Below, piece by piece: positions 19,816 to 29,624 of a stretch of 64,000 nt of DNA; the first letter of the stretch is position 1, and every line of letters starts with the position of its first letter. The notes beneath the pieces are model-generated. The model had not been told where the DNA came from, searched no databases, and worked only from the letters and a program-made list of their open reading frames with translations. Location: assembly GCA_902779945.1 (NCBI GenBank), contig CACZDN010000002.1, positions 62,001-126,000 on the forward strand. The letters run 5' to 3'. The position numbers were made by a program, and so were the translations under genes. The DNA is from Oscillospiraceae bacterium. GTDB taxonomy: Bacteria; Bacillota; Clostridia; Oscillospirales; Oscillospiraceae.

Positions 19816-21085
19816 ACTGCATAACAGCAAAGCCTTCTGGGCCATCATCTCGCTGGTCTGCTCCATCATTATGTGGATCTATGTCGCAAGCGTGGAGACG
19901 GAGGAATTCAAGCAGACCTTCCGCGGCGTACACGTGCAGCTTGTGGGCGAGACGCTGCTCAGGAACTCCAAAAACCTGGTGATCACGGACATGGATACCA
20001 GCACCGTCACGGTGGAGGTGGTCGGTCCGCGCCGCATTGTCGGCAGCCTTGACTCCGACAGCATCTACGCCCAGATCGACGTGTCCAAGCTCTCCCGCGC
20101 GGCCTACACCTCCCAGCAGTATACGGTGAGCTTCCCGGACGGCACGGACACCAGCAACCTGACTGTCACCAGAAAAACGCCCGAGACCGTCAACTTCATG
20201 GTCTCGGCCCAGACGACCAAATCGGTCCAGGTGCGCGGCAGCTTCGACGGCTCGATCGCCGAGGGCTTCACCGGGGAGACGCCGATTTTCGACCCTGCGG
20301 TCATCACGATCTCGGGACCCGAGGCCTATCTGAAAAACGTGGAATACGCATGGGTGAGCTTCGGCATGGAAAATGTCGACAGCACCTATGAGGTGGAGAC
20401 AGGCTATACCCTCATGTCGGCGGACAACACCCCCGCTTCGACAACCGGCCTCACATTCTCCACGGACGTCGTCACGGCAACACTGCCGATTTTGACGCTC
20501 AAGGAGATCAGCCTCGGCGTCAACCTGATCGAGGGCGGCGGCGCGAGCGCAGAGAACACCAAGGTCAGCATCGAACCCGAGAGCATCACCCTGGCGGGCG
20601 ACTCCAAGCTCCTTGCCGGCATCAACAAGATCATGCTCACCACCATAGACCTGACCGACTTCACCACCTCCTTCAGCGACAAATTTGCCATCCCCATCGA
20701 CAACGGCGTACGGAACATCACCGGAGCGACCGAGGCGAAGGTGACGGTGGAGATCATCGGTCTGGAGACCAAGAACTTCCGTGTTACCAACATCTCCTGC
20801 ACCAATGTGAGCGAGGGCTACCATGCCGACATTCTGACCGAGAGTCTGATCGTCACCCTGCGCGGTAATCCCGAGAGTCTCGCGGCGCTCAAGAACGAGA
20901 ACATAAGGGCCGTCGCAGACCTCACGGACATGAACGCCTCCACCGGAATCTACATGCCGAAGGTCAAGATCTATGTGGACGGCTATACCGATGTCGGCGC
21001 GATCAAGGTCAACGGCGCGGATTACACGGTTTCCGTCGAGATCGAGAAGGCCGTGGAGCCGGAGAGAGAGCAGGTGGCGGAATGA
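19796..21085 (+). CDS. cdaR: CdaR, YbbR-domain regulator of CdaA
   Basis: A 429-residue protein with one N-terminal membrane anchor (~residues 11-32, AFWAIISLVCSIIMWIYVAS) and an extracytoplasmic region made of repeated YbbR-like beta domains (~35-420). CdaR binds CdaA at the membrane and tunes c-di-AMP synthesis. The ATG at 19796 has GAGGA upstream; a GTG at 19784 is an alternative. The stop overlaps the next start (ATGA). The common next partner glmM is not here. Confidence 0.93.
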   Translation: MKTNLSKLHNSKAFWAIISLVCSIIMWIYVASVETEEFKQTFRGVHVQLVGETLLRNSKNLVITDMDTSTVTVEVVGPRRIVGSLDSDSIYAQIDVSKLSRAAYTSQQYTVSFPDGTDTSNLTVTRKTPETVNFMVSAQTTKSVQVRGSFDGSIAEGFTGETPIFDPAVITISGPEAYLKNVEYAWVSFGMENVDSTYEVETGYTLMSADNTPASTTGLTFSTDVVTATLPILTLKEISLGVNLIEGGGASAENTKVSIEPESITLAGDSKLLAGINKIMLTTIDLTDFTTSFSDKFAIPIDNGVRNITGATEAKVTVEIIGLETKNFRVTNISCTNVSEGYHADILTESLIVTLRGNPESLAALKNENIRAVADLTDMNASTGIYMPKVKIYVDGYTDVGAIKVNGADYTVSVEIEKAVEPEREQVAE

Positions 21086-21489
21086 CGCAGGACGCCATCG
21101 TATACAGATGCCTGGACCCCGATATGGCAGAGGTGGTCGTCACGCGCACAACGGCCTGCGGCTCCAACTGCGGCAATTGCGAGGCCTGTGTGTTTCAGAA
21201 TGAGCTGAAAACCGTGGCCAGAAACCTCATCGGCGCGCGCCCCGGGCAGAGGGTACGGATCGAGAGCAAGTCCTCCCGCGTCTTCGGGGCGATCGCGCTG
21301 GTGTATATCGTGCCCATTCTGCTCGCCGTGCTGGGCTGCTTCTCGGCCTACGCCGCGGGCGCGTCGGAGGGGATCTGCGTGCTGTGCACCTTCGCGGGGT
21401 TCCTCCTCGGTGCTTTGGTCACGGTCCTGTCGCAAAAGCGCAGAACAGGAAAAAACGCCATCAGCTTTGACATCATCGAATTTCAATAA
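21082..21489 (+). CDS. RseC/MucC-like SoxR-reducing system protein
   Basis: This 135-residue protein has an N-terminal cysteine cluster CGSNCGNCEAC (~residues 27-37) and two membrane segments (~70-90, ~95-117), as in the RseC/MucC family linked to Fe-S redox control. Its start overlaps the cdaR stop. Its role beside c-di-AMP genes is not known; in other Clostridia RseC-like proteins go with Rnf complexes, which are absent here. Confidence 0.82.
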   Translation: MTQDAIVYRCLDPDMAEVVVTRTTACGSNCGNCEACVFQNELKTVARNLIGARPGQRVRIESKSSRVFGAIALVYIVPILLAVLGCFSAYAAGASEGICVLCTFAGFLLGALVTVLSQKRRTGKNAISFDIIEFQ

Positions 21490-21504
21490 AACCTGGGAGG
21501 CACT

Positions 21505-22383
21505 ATGATCAAGAGTATGACCGGCTACGGCAGCGCGAAGGGCACTGTCGAGGGCCTGCAAATCACCGTGGAGCTGAAAAGCGTCAACAACCGCTACCTG
21601 GACACATCCGTGCGGATGCCGAGAAGCTTCCTCTTCGCGGAGGACGCGGTGAAGTCCGCGGTCCAACGCCACATCAGCAGAGGTAAGGTGGACGTGTTTG
21701 TGAGCGTTGATTCCACCGAAGCCAGGGATATGACCGTCAAGGTCAACGAGGCCCTCCTGCGCGGCTATCTGGACGCCTTTCAGCATATCTCCGCGGAATA
21801 CGGCCTCCAGAACGACGCGACCGTGCTCTCGGTCAGCCGCTTCCCGGATGTGCTCACGGTCGAGAAAAAGGATCTGGACGCAGACGCCATCTCCGCCGGC
21901 ATACAGACGATCGCGGAGCAGGCGCTCAACGACTTCGACGCCATGCGCGAGCGCGAGGGTGCAAAGCTCCGGGAGGACGTGCTGGGGAGACTCGGGACCA
22001 TCGAAGCGCTGGTCGGGATCGTTGAGCGGGAGAGCCCCAAAACCGTCGCGGAATATCGCTCGCGGCTTGAGGCAAAGATGGCCGAGGTCCTGGACACCGC
22101 CGGCATCGACGAGAACCGCATTCTCGCGGAGGCCGCGATCTTTGCCGACCACATCGCCGTGGACGAGGAGACCGTGCGCCTGCGCAGCCATATGAGCCAG
22201 CTCAGAACCATGATCGACGGAAGTTCCCCGACGGGCAGAAAGATCGACTTTCTGATCCAGGAGTTCAACCGCGAGGCGAACACCATCGGCTCCAAGTGCC
22301 AGAGCTCGGACATTGCGCATACCGTTGTGGATCTCAAATCCGAGATCGAAAAGATCCGCGAGCAGATCCAGAACATCGAGTGA
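21505..22383 (+). CDS. yicC: YicC/YloC family endoribonuclease
   Basis: A 292-residue protein starting [13 protein letters not shown], the family signature. It continues with [19 protein letters not shown] (~24-42) and a C-terminal acidic DUF1732 part ([18 protein letters not shown], ~253-270). Members act as endoribonucleases in RNA turnover. GGGAGG precedes the ATG. It heads a block (yicC-remA-gmk-rpoZ-priA) with the same order in Bacillus. Confidence 0.93.
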   Translation: MIKSMTGYGSAKGTVEGLQITVELKSVNNRYLDTSVRMPRSFLFAEDAVKSAVQRHISRGKVDVFVSVDSTEARDMTVKVNEALLRGYLDAFQHISAEYGLQNDATVLSVSRFPDVLTVEKKDLDADAISAGIQTIAEQALNDFDAMREREGAKLREDVLGRLGTIEALVGIVERESPKTVAEYRSRLEAKMAEVLDTAGIDENRILAEAAIFADHIAVDEETVRLRSHMSQLRTMIDGSSPTGRKIDFLIQEFNREANTIGSKCQSSDIAHTVVDLKSEIEKIREQIQNIE

Positions 22384-22384
22384 T

Positions 22385-22645
22385 ATGAAGCTCATCGGAA
22401 TCGGCTTCGGCAACCTGGTGTCGGCCGGCAGGATCATCGCGATCGTCAGTCCCGAATCCGCGCCCATCAAGCGCATGATTCAGGATGCGCGCGAGCGCGG
22501 CCTGCTCATTGACGCATCCTTCGGGCGCAGCACCAGATCGGTCCTCACCATGGACAGCGGCAATGTGATACTCTCCGCGCTGCCGCCCGAGACGCTCGCG
22601 GCGCGCTGTGCGGACAATACGGAGGAAGGCGGGATAACGCAATGA
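22385..22645 (+). CDS. remA: Extracellular matrix regulator RemA (DUF370)
   Basis: An 86-residue DNA-binding regulator known in Bacillus subtilis to activate biofilm-matrix and osmoprotection genes. The sequence [19 protein letters not shown] with [14 protein letters not shown] and the [13 protein letters not shown] segment (~residues 50-62) is that of the DUF370 family. It starts one base after the yicC stop with a weak ribosome-binding site and ends overlapping gmk, so its expression probably depends on translational coupling. Confidence 0.92.
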   Translation: MKLIGIGFGNLVSAGRIIAIVSPESAPIKRMIQDARERGLLIDASFGRSTRSVLTMDSGNVILSALPPETLAARCADNTEEGGITQ

Positions 22646-23244
22646 TGAACAGCAAGGGCAAGCTTCTGGTGATCTCCGGCCCGTCCGGCGCGGGGAAGAG
22701 CACCGTGGTCGCAAAGGCGATCGAGGGGCGGACGGACATCTGCTTCTCAACCTCAGTCACAACGCGAGACCCCAGGCCGGGCGAGGTGGACGGCAGAGAA
22801 TATTTCTTCGTCAGCTTCGAGCGCTTTCGCGAAATGGTCGAAAACGATGAGCTCCTGGAGCACGCCGAATACGTGGCGAACCGCTACGGTACACCGCGCT
22901 CATACGTCAATCAGCGTCTTGAGGAGGGGCTGAACGTGCTGCTGGATATCGAGGTCCAGGGCGCGCGCCAGGTCCGCAAAAAAATGCCGGAGGCCGTGCT
23001 GATCTTCATTGCGCCCCCCTCCCTGGAGGAGCTGGAGCGCCGTCTCAGAGGCCGCGGGACAGACAGCGAGAGCGCCATCGAGGGCCGCCTGATCCGCGCC
23101 AGGCAGGAATTCCAGGAGGCGGACTTCTACGACTACCTCATTGTGAACGACGATGTGGAACGCGCCGCCGCAAAGCTCAGCTCCATCATCGAGGCGGAGC
23201 GCTGCCGCTTCGCCGACTGGGCCGACTGGCTCAGATCCAATTGA
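22642..23244 (+). CDS. gmk: Guanylate kinase
   Basis: Converts GMP (dGMP) to GDP with ATP. 200 residues with the P-loop [11 protein letters not shown] (~11-21), the GMP-binding segment [19 protein letters not shown] (~38-56) and the lid region with [10 protein letters not shown] (~133-142). The start overlaps the remA stop. In the stringent response this enzyme is a (p)ppGpp target in Firmicutes. It is followed by rpoZ after 65 bases. Confidence 0.97.
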   Translation: MMNSKGKLLVISGPSGAGKSTVVAKAIEGRTDICFSTSVTTRDPRPGEVDGREYFFVSFERFREMVENDELLEHAEYVANRYGTPRSYVNQRLEEGLNVLLDIEVQGARQVRKKMPEAVLIFIAPPSLEELERRLRGRGTDSESAIEGRLIRARQEFQEADFYDYLIVNDDVERAAAKLSSIIEAERCRFADWADWLRSN

Positions 23245-23309
23245 CAGATACGCCTGCATTGTTTAATATTTGCGCGCCGCGGCTTTCAGCGGCAGATTGG
23301 AGAATTGTT

Positions 23310-23501
23310 ATGATGCTTTATCCCCCCGTTGCCGAGCTTGTTGATAAAATCGGCAGCCGTTACCAGCTTGTGAACCTCGTCGCCAGACGTGCCAGGACCA
23401 TCTCCTCCGAGGCGGAGGAGAAACAGATCCCGCTCGAGCGCAAGGCGGTCTCCACCGCAATCGAGGAGGTCTATACCGGAAAGCTCAGCATCGAAAAGTA
23501 A
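23310..23501 (+). CDS. rpoZ: RNA polymerase omega subunit
   Basis: This 63-residue subunit helps RNA polymerase assembly. The omega signature is seen: DKIGSRYQLVNLVARRAR (~residues 12-29) and a second helix KAVSTAIEEVYTGK. The start at 23310 follows TTGGAG; earlier in-frame codons give an implausible extension. Its place between gmk and priA is conserved. Confidence 0.93.
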   Translation: MMLYPPVAELVDKIGSRYQLVNLVARRARTISSEAEEKQIPLERKAVSTAIEEVYTGKLSIEK

Positions 23502-23518
23502 TCCGGCAAAGGAGAGAG

Positions 23519-25777
23519 ATGCGTATGTCCGGGACGGTGGCGAGGATCGCTGTCTCCGCCGCGACCTATTGGCTTGACAGGCCTTATGATTATCTTGTCC
23601 CGCCGGAGTTCTCGGACAAGGCCCTCCCCGGTATGCGGGTTTACGTCCCGTTTTCCAGAGGAAACCGCAGGACGGAGGGCGTGATCCTCGCCCTGGCGGA
23701 GCACAGCAGCTATGAGCGCCCCCTGAAGCCCGTCCTGGCCCTGCTGGATGCGGAGCCAATTTTGACGCTGGAGCAGCTCAGACTTGCCCTCTTCATGCGG
23801 GAGCGCTTCTTCTGCACCGTGTACGACGCGATCCGCGCCATGCTTCCCGTCGGCCTGTGGTTCGACGACGAAGGGCGCCGCCGCGCCAGCGACAAGAGCG
23901 TGGAGATGGCCCGCCTCGCGATCGAGCCGGAGGAGGCTGATGCCCTGCGGGACGCAAAGCGTATGCGCTCTCCCGGGCAGGCGGCGATCCTCGAACAGCT
24001 CTGCGCCTTCGAGTGTCTGCCGAGTCATGACCTGCTTCTGCACACCGGTGCAAAGCGGCAGGCACTCAAGGCGCTTGAGAAGGCCGGCGCTGTCGAGCTC
24101 TATCATAAGGAGGCCTTTCGCCGCCCTCAGATCCATATCGGGCAAACCGAGCCGCTGCCCCTTCTCTCGTCCGAGCAGGAGAAAGCCTTCGACGGGATCG
24201 AGGCGCTCGCTCAGGCGGACAAGGCCGGAGCGGCCCTTCTCTTCGGCGTGACCGGCAGCGGCAAGACCAGCGTCTATATCCACCTCATCGACAGAGAGCT
24301 CCGGCGCGGCCGCGCCGTGATCCTGCTGGTCCCCGAGATCGCGCTCACGCCGCAGATGATCCAGACCTTCTCCTCCCACTTCGGGGACGAGGTCGCCGTG
24401 TTGCACAGCAGCCTCTCCGTCGGGGAGCGCTATGACGAGTGGAAGCGGGTGAAGACCGGCAGCGCGCGCGTCGTCATCGGCACGCGCAGCGCGGTCTTTG
24501 CGCCGACGCCGTCCCTCGGCCTCATCATCATCGACGAGGAACAGGAGGAGACGTATAAATCCGAAAACATCCCGCGCTACAACGCAAGAGACGTGGCGAA
24601 ATACCGCTGCGCCCGGGCAAACTGCCTGCTGCTGCTGGGCTCCGCGACGCCGGACGTCGTCAGTATGCACAGCGCGGAGACCGGAAAATACGCGCTTTTC
24701 GAGCTGCAGAGCCGCTATAACGCGCAGGATCTGCCCGCGGTCGAGATCGTCGACATGAAACGGGAGCTGCGCCAGGGTAACAGCGGCAGCATCAGCAGCG
24801 TCCTGCAAAGAGAGCTCGAAACCAATATCGGGCGCGGCGAGCAGAGCATTCTGTTCATCAACCGCCGCGGTGCGAACCGTCTCATCAGCTGCGGGGAGTG
24901 CGGCTTTGTCTACAAGTGCCCGCGCTGCAGCGTATCACTGACCTACCACAGTACGAACAAGCGACTTCTCTGCCATTACTGCGGCTACTCCCGGAGGCCG
25001 GACGAGTGCTGCCCGGACTGCGGCGGGACGCTGCGCTATGTCGGCGTCGGCACCCAGATGGTGGAGACGGAGCTGAAGGAGCTCTTTCCGGACGCCGCCG
25101 TACTGAGGATGGACGCGGATTCCGTGGCCCCCGCGGGCTCGCATGAAAAGATACTCGAGCAGTTTCGCACGGAGAAGGTCCCGATTCTGGTCGGGACCCA
25201 GATGGTCACCAAGGGCCTCAATTTTGAAAACGTTACGCTGGTCGGTGTAATCTCAGCCGATCAGAGCTTATACGCCGGCAGCTACCGCGCGGGGGAGCGC
25301 AGCTTCTCCCTGATGACGCAGGTGGTCGGGCGCAGCGGCCGCGGGCGCAAGCCCGGGCGCGCCGTGATCCAGACCTTCACGCCGGAAAACGAGATCATCA
25401 TCCAGGCGGCAAGGCAGGACTATCCGGCCTTCTACCGCTCGGAGCTCGAGCTCAGGCGGCTCCAGCACACTCCGCCCTTTTCGCTGCTTCTCTCCGTCAC
25501 GGTCTCCGGGATGGACGAGGAGCATGTATACCGCGCCTGCCGCATGATCCGTGGGCGGCTGGACGGTCTGACAAAAACCCTTCCGAATACCGAGATCCTG
25601 GGCCCTGCGCCTCTGAGCGTCGTCAAGGTCAACAACCGCTACCGCTACCGCGTGATGATCCACGGCGCGGAGAACACGGGACTGCGGGCGACCGTCGCAG
25701 GCGTGGTGATGGAGTTTTGTCAGGACAAACGCTTTTCGGACCTTGCGATCTACGCGGACAACGACCCCAACGATTGA
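23519..25777 (+). CDS. priA: Primosomal protein N' (replication restart helicase)
   Basis: A 752-residue PriA: N-terminal 3'-DNA-binding domain (~1-105), Walker A GVTGSGKTS (~243), Walker B LIIIDEEQEETYKSE (~337-351), a zinc-binding insertion with cysteines CGECGFVYKCPRC...CHYCG...CCPDCGG (~459-505) and a second helicase lobe (VVGRSGRGRKPGRA, ~602-615). It reloads the replisome at stalled forks. The usual DEEH box reads DEEQ here. The first ATG (23519) is close to AAGGAG; ATG at 23525 is also possible. Confidence 0.96.
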   Translation: MRMSGTVARIAVSAATYWLDRPYDYLVPPEFSDKALPGMRVYVPFSRGNRRTEGVILALAEHSSYERPLKPVLALLDAEPILTLEQLRLALFMRERFFCTVYDAIRAMLPVGLWFDDEGRRRASDKSVEMARLAIEPEEADALRDAKRMRSPGQAAILEQLCAFECLPSHDLLLHTGAKRQALKALEKAGAVELYHKEAFRRPQIHIGQTEPLPLLSSEQEKAFDGIEALAQADKAGAALLFGVTGSGKTSVYIHLIDRELRRGRAVILLVPEIALTPQMIQTFSSHFGDEVAVLHSSLSVGERYDEWKRVKTGSARVVIGTRSAVFAPTPSLGLIIIDEEQEETYKSENIPRYNARDVAKYRCARANCLLLLGSATPDVVSMHSAETGKYALFELQSRYNAQDLPAVEIVDMKRELRQGNSGSISSVLQRELETNIGRGEQSILFINRRGANRLISCGECGFVYKCPRCSVSLTYHSTNKRLLCHYCGYSRRPDECCPDCGGTLRYVGVGTQMVETELKELFPDAAVLRMDADSVAPAGSHEKILEQFRTEKVPILVGTQMVTKGLNFENVTLVGVISADQSLYAGSYRAGERSFSLMTQVVGRSGRGRKPGRAVIQTFTPENEIIIQAARQDYPAFYRSELELRRLQHTPPFSLLLSVTVSGMDEEHVYRACRMIRGRLDGLTKTLPNTEILGPAPLSVVKVNNRYRYRVMIHGAENTGLRATVAGVVMEFCQDKRFSDLAIYADNDPND

Positions 25778-25793
25778 AAGATTGGAGACAGAA

Positions 25794-26300
25794 ATGGCAC
25801 GCAGAAACATTCTCACCAAGGAGGAGCCGGCACTTTACAAAAAGTGCCGCCCCGTCACGGACTTCAACCCCAGGCTCCACCAGCTTCTTGACGACATGCG
25901 GGAAACGCTCTCGCAGGAAAACGGCGTCGGACTTGCCGCGCCCCAGGTGGGCGTGCTGCGACGCGCGGTGATCGTACTCGAGACCAATGTCCCCGAGGGC
26001 GAGGAGGAGTACCTGATCGAGCTTGTCAATCCCGAGATCGTCGAGAGCTCGGGTGAGCAGTACGGGGCCGAGGGCTGTCTCAGCGTCCCGGACGAGTACG
26101 GTATGGTGAGAAGACCGATGAACGTAAAGGTCCGTGCGCAGGACCGCAACGGCAACTTTTTCAAGGTCGAGGGCACGGGCCTCACCGCCCGCTGCTTCTG
26201 TCACGAGATCGACCATCTCGAGGGCATTATCTTCACCTCCAAGTGCGAACGGATGCTGACCAGAGAAGAGATCGAGTCGGGCGAGCTCGAAGAAGAATAA
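25794..26300 (+). CDS. def: Peptide deformylase
   Basis: Removes the formyl group from new proteins. 168 residues with all three motifs: GVGLAAPQVG (~residues 43-52), EGCLSVP (~92-98, metal-binding Cys) and HEIDHLEG (~137-144, metal-binding His pair). The start at 25794 has TTGGAG upstream; a longer frame overlapping priA is not needed. It is followed 13 bases later by fmt, the classic def-fmt pair. Confidence 0.97.
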   Translation: MARRNILTKEEPALYKKCRPVTDFNPRLHQLLDDMRETLSQENGVGLAAPQVGVLRRAVIVLETNVPEGEEEYLIELVNPEIVESSGEQYGAEGCLSVPDEYGMVRRPMNVKVRAQDRNGNFFKVEGTGLTARCFCHEIDHLEGIIFTSKCERMLTREEIESGELEEE

Positions 26301-26313
26301 GGACGGTGTGCCC

Positions 26314-27249
26314 ATGCGCGTCGTATTTATGGGGACGCCCGATTTCGCGGCGGCCTCACTGAAAAAACTGATTGAGGAAAACTATGAGATCGCCGGCGTT
26401 TTTACCCAGCCGGACAAGCCGAAGGGCCGCGGGATGGAGATGAGCATCTCTCCCGTCAAGGCGCTCGCTCTCGCCAACAATCTCCCGGTCTACCAGCCGG
26501 AGAAGATGCGGGACGGGAAGGCCCTCGGCATCATCAAAGATTTGCAGCCGGATATTCTCGTCGTGGTGGCCTACGGCCGCATCCTGCCGGACGATATACT
26601 CGCCGTGCCGAAGTACGGCGCGGTGAACGTCCACGGCTCGCTCCTGCCGAAGTACCGCGGCGCAGCCCCCATCCAGTGGGCGGTGCTCAACGGGGACAGA
26701 ACCAGCGGCGTCACCACCATGTACCTTGCGCACGATATGGACGCGGGGGACATCATCTACGCAGAGGAGACCGGGATCGGTGATTTCGAGACCGCGGGGG
26801 AGCTTTTTGACCGCCTCATGGAGATGGGCGCAGCGCTTCTCATCAAAACGCTGCGGGCTATTGAAAACGGCACCGCGCCGCGCGTGCCGCAGGATGATTC
26901 CAAGGCCACCTACGTCACCATGCTGGATAAGTCCATCTGCCCGATCGACTGGAACAAAAGCCCGCGGGAGATCGTCAAGCACATCTACGGCCTGCGCCCC
27001 TGGCCGGTCGCGACCACGGAGCTGGAGGCGGGAAAGACAGTCCGCGTCTTCTGTGCGGCGTACACCGACACGCGCACCGACTGTGCGCCGGGCACGATCA
27101 TCGCCGCCGGGAAGGACGGCATCGAGATCGCCTGCGCCGGCGGGAAGACCCTGCTCATCACGGAGCTTCAGGCCCCCGGCAAAAAACGCATGAGGGCCGA
27201 GGACTTCCTGCGCGGCAATAAAATCACAACAGTATGCAAAAAACAGTGA
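26314..27249 (+). CDS. fmt: Methionyl-tRNA formyltransferase
   Basis: Formylates initiator Met-tRNA. 311 residues: VVFMGTPDFAAASL at the N-terminus, the formyl-folate signature VNVHGSLLPKYRGAAPIQWA (~109-128) containing the catalytic His, and a C-terminal tRNA-binding barrel (~205-300). The ATG at 26314 lies 10 bases after AAGGA; GTG at 26308 is closer than ideal. It overlaps rsmB by 16 bases. Confidence 0.97.
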   Translation: MRVVFMGTPDFAAASLKKLIEENYEIAGVFTQPDKPKGRGMEMSISPVKALALANNLPVYQPEKMRDGKALGIIKDLQPDILVVVAYGRILPDDILAVPKYGAVNVHGSLLPKYRGAAPIQWAVLNGDRTSGVTTMYLAHDMDAGDIIYAEETGIGDFETAGELFDRLMEMGAALLIKTLRAIENGTAPRVPQDDSKATYVTMLDKSICPIDWNKSPREIVKHIYGLRPWPVATTELEAGKTVRVFCAAYTDTRTDCAPGTIIAAGKDGIEIACAGGKTLLITELQAPGKKRMRAEDFLRGNKITTVCKKQ

Positions 27250-28550
27250 ACGCCCGCACAGCCGCGCTGGACATGCTGACACGCTGCCGCAGAGATGGGG
27301 CCTTTTCGGGTGCTGCGCTGGATGCCGGGATACGCAAATACGGTCTCGACCGGCGAGACGCGGCCCTGGCCTCAAGAATCTGCCTCGGCGTACTACAAAA
27401 CGACAGGCTCTGCGACTACTATATCGGCTGTTTCTGCGAGCAGAGGCTTGAGCCCCTTGTACGGGATATACTGCGCATCGGGATCTATCAGCTCCTGTTT
27501 CTCGACCGCATACCCGCGAGGGCGGCGGTCAGCGAGACAGTGGCTCTCTGCAATGCGAAAAATATCCGCCGCGCCGCAGGGCTTGTGAATGCGGTCCTGC
27601 GGCGCATTGCGGAAGGGAAGGACAAGCTGCCGGAAATCCCGGGGAAGGGGACAGCCGCTTATCTCTCTGTCCGTTACAGTCACCCCCTGTGGCTGTGTGA
27701 AAATCTGGTCGAGAAGAAGGACTATGCGTTTGCGGAGGCCTTTCTCGCCGAAAACAACAGACCTCCGAAGCTCTTTATTCAGGTCAACACCCTGAAAGTC
27801 AGACCGGAGGACTATGCGCGCGCCCTTGCAAGAGCGGACATTCCCTGCCGCGAAATGCAGCCAGCGGGCTGTATTGAGCTTGAGGGCGGCGCCGCGTCGG
27901 AGCTGCCCGGCTATGAGGAAGGGCTTTTCTATGTGCAGGACAGGGCGGCCCGCCTGACGGTGGAGATCGCCTCCCCGGAGCCGGGGATGCGCGTGCTCGA
28001 CGCCTGCGCCTGTCCCGGCGGGAAGAGCTTTGCTTCCGCCATCCGCATGGATAACCGGGGATATATTCTCTCCTGCGACATCCACGGGAAGAAGCTGCGC
28101 CTGTTGGAGGACGGCGCCTCCCGCCTTGGGATCGGCATCATCGAGACGCGGGAGATGGACGCGCGTGGATTTGACCCTGCGCTCGAGCAGAGCTTCGGGC
28201 TCGTGATCGCGGACGTGCCCTGTTCGGGCCTCGGCGTGATCGCAAAGAAGCCGGAGATCCGGAATAAGGATCCCGAAAGCCTGCGCGGTCTGCCGGAGAT
28301 CCAGTGCGACATACTGGACAACCTGAGTCGCTATGTAAAGCCGGGCGGTGCGCTCCTGTATTCGACCTGCACCATCCTCACGGAGGAGAACGAGGGGACG
28401 GCGAGGCGCTTTCTGGAACGGCACCCGGAGTACCGGGCGGACGACTTCTCGCTTTACAATATCAAAAGCCGGGACGGGATGTACACGTTCTGGCCCAATA
28501 TCGACGGGACCGACGGCTTCTTTGCCGCCAGGTTCAGAAGGATTTCTTGA
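27234..28550 (+). CDS. rsmB: 16S rRNA (cytosine-967-C5)-methyltransferase
   Basis: A 438-residue enzyme with an N-terminal NusB-like RNA-binding domain (~1-130) and a C-terminal SAM-dependent m5C methyltransferase. It shows motif I LDACACPGGKSF (~257-268), motif IV with the cysteine ADVPCSGLG (~325-333) and motif VI YSTCTILTEENE (~378-389), the two cysteines of the m5C mechanism. It overlaps fmt; rlmN follows at once. Confidence 0.95.
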   Translation: MQKTVNARTAALDMLTRCRRDGAFSGAALDAGIRKYGLDRRDAALASRICLGVLQNDRLCDYYIGCFCEQRLEPLVRDILRIGIYQLLFLDRIPARAAVSETVALCNAKNIRRAAGLVNAVLRRIAEGKDKLPEIPGKGTAAYLSVRYSHPLWLCENLVEKKDYAFAEAFLAENNRPPKLFIQVNTLKVRPEDYARALARADIPCREMQPAGCIELEGGAASELPGYEEGLFYVQDRAARLTVEIASPEPGMRVLDACACPGGKSFASAIRMDNRGYILSCDIHGKKLRLLEDGASRLGIGIIETREMDARGFDPALEQSFGLVIADVPCSGLGVIAKKPEIRNKDPESLRGLPEIQCDILDNLSRYVKPGGALLYSTCTILTEENEGTARRFLERHPEYRADDFSLYNIKSRDGMYTFWPNIDGTDGFFAARFRRIS

Positions 28551-28559
28551 CGCTTGACG

Positions 28560-29624
28560 ATGGAAGAATACGGCAAAAAAGACATACTTTCCCTCCTGCC
28601 GGAGGAGCTTGAGGCAGAGCTTGCCCAAATGGGGGAGCCGAAATTTCGCGCTGCCCAGGTATTCCAGTGGCTTGGCCGCGGTGTGCGTACCTTCGATTCG
28701 ATGAGCAATCTTTCCAAGGACCTGCGCCAGAAGCTCTCGGAGCGCTTTTTCCTCTACGAGCCGAAGGTCCTGCGCAAGCAGGTCTCCGCGATCGACGGCA
28801 CCGTAAAATACCTGTGGGAGCTCTTTGACGGCAACGCGGTCGAGACGGTGGTGATGCGCTATCAGCACGGCAACACGGTCTGCGTCTCCTCCCAGGTCGG
28901 ATGCAGGCAGGGCTGCGCCTTCTGCGCCTCCACCATCGGGGGCCTGGTACGGAATTTGCGTGCATCGGAGATCCTGGACGAGGTGATTTTTTCCGAGCGC
29001 GACTCCGGCATGAAGATTTCCAACATCGTCCTGATGGGGATCGGCGAGCCGCTGGATAACTTTGACAACGTCATGCGCTTTCTGACGCTGGTTAACCATC
29101 CCGGGGGAATGAACATTGGGATGCGCCACATCTCCCTGTCCACCTGCGGCCTGATCGAGCGCTTTGAGGATCTCGCCGCGCGCGATCTCCAGCTCACGCT
29201 CTCGGTTTCCCTGCACGCGCCGGACGACGAAACCCGCTCACGCATCATGCCGGCAAACCGCGGCCGCGGCGTCGACAAGCTGATCGCGGCCTGCAGGGAG
29301 TATTATGAAATGACCGGGCGGCGCATCTCCTTCGAGTACGCCATGATCGACGGCGTGAACGACACCCCGGACCACGCACGTCTGCTTGCAAGGCACGCGC
29401 GGGAGGTCTCGGCCCATGTGAACCTCATCCCGCTCAACCACGTAGAGGAGCGGCAGTTTCAGCCCTCAACGCCCGAGCATATGAAGCGCTTTATCAAAAT
29501 CCTGGAGGACAGCGGCGTCAACGTCACGGTCCGCCGCAGGCTTGGCAGCGACGTGGACGCCTCCTGCGGTCAGCTCAGAAGAAAGATGGAAAAGAACAGG
29601 AAGGGAGGACAGGGACCGGCATGA
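28560..29624 (+). CDS. rlmN: 23S rRNA (adenine-2503-C2)/tRNA methyltransferase RlmN
   Basis: A radical-SAM dual-specificity RNA methylase, 354 residues. CRQGCAFCAS (~residues 115-124) is the CxxxCxxC [4Fe-4S] site; the C-terminal GSDVDASCGQLR (~334-345) carries the methyl-accepting cysteine, as required for RlmN. The ATG at 28560 is preferred, with TTG at 28554 as an alternative. The gene ends overlapping the phosphatase start (ATGA). Confidence 0.96.
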   Translation: MEEYGKKDILSLLPEELEAELAQMGEPKFRAAQVFQWLGRGVRTFDSMSNLSKDLRQKLSERFFLYEPKVLRKQVSAIDGTVKYLWELFDGNAVETVVMRYQHGNTVCVSSQVGCRQGCAFCASTIGGLVRNLRASEILDEVIFSERDSGMKISNIVLMGIGEPLDNFDNVMRFLTLVNHPGGMNIGMRHISLSTCGLIERFEDLAARDLQLTLSVSLHAPDDETRSRIMPANRGRGVDKLIAACREYYEMTGRRISFEYAMIDGVNDTPDHARLLARHAREVSAHVNLIPLNHVEERQFQPSTPEHMKRFIKILEDSGVNVTVRRRLGSDVDASCGQLRRKMEKNRKGGQGPA

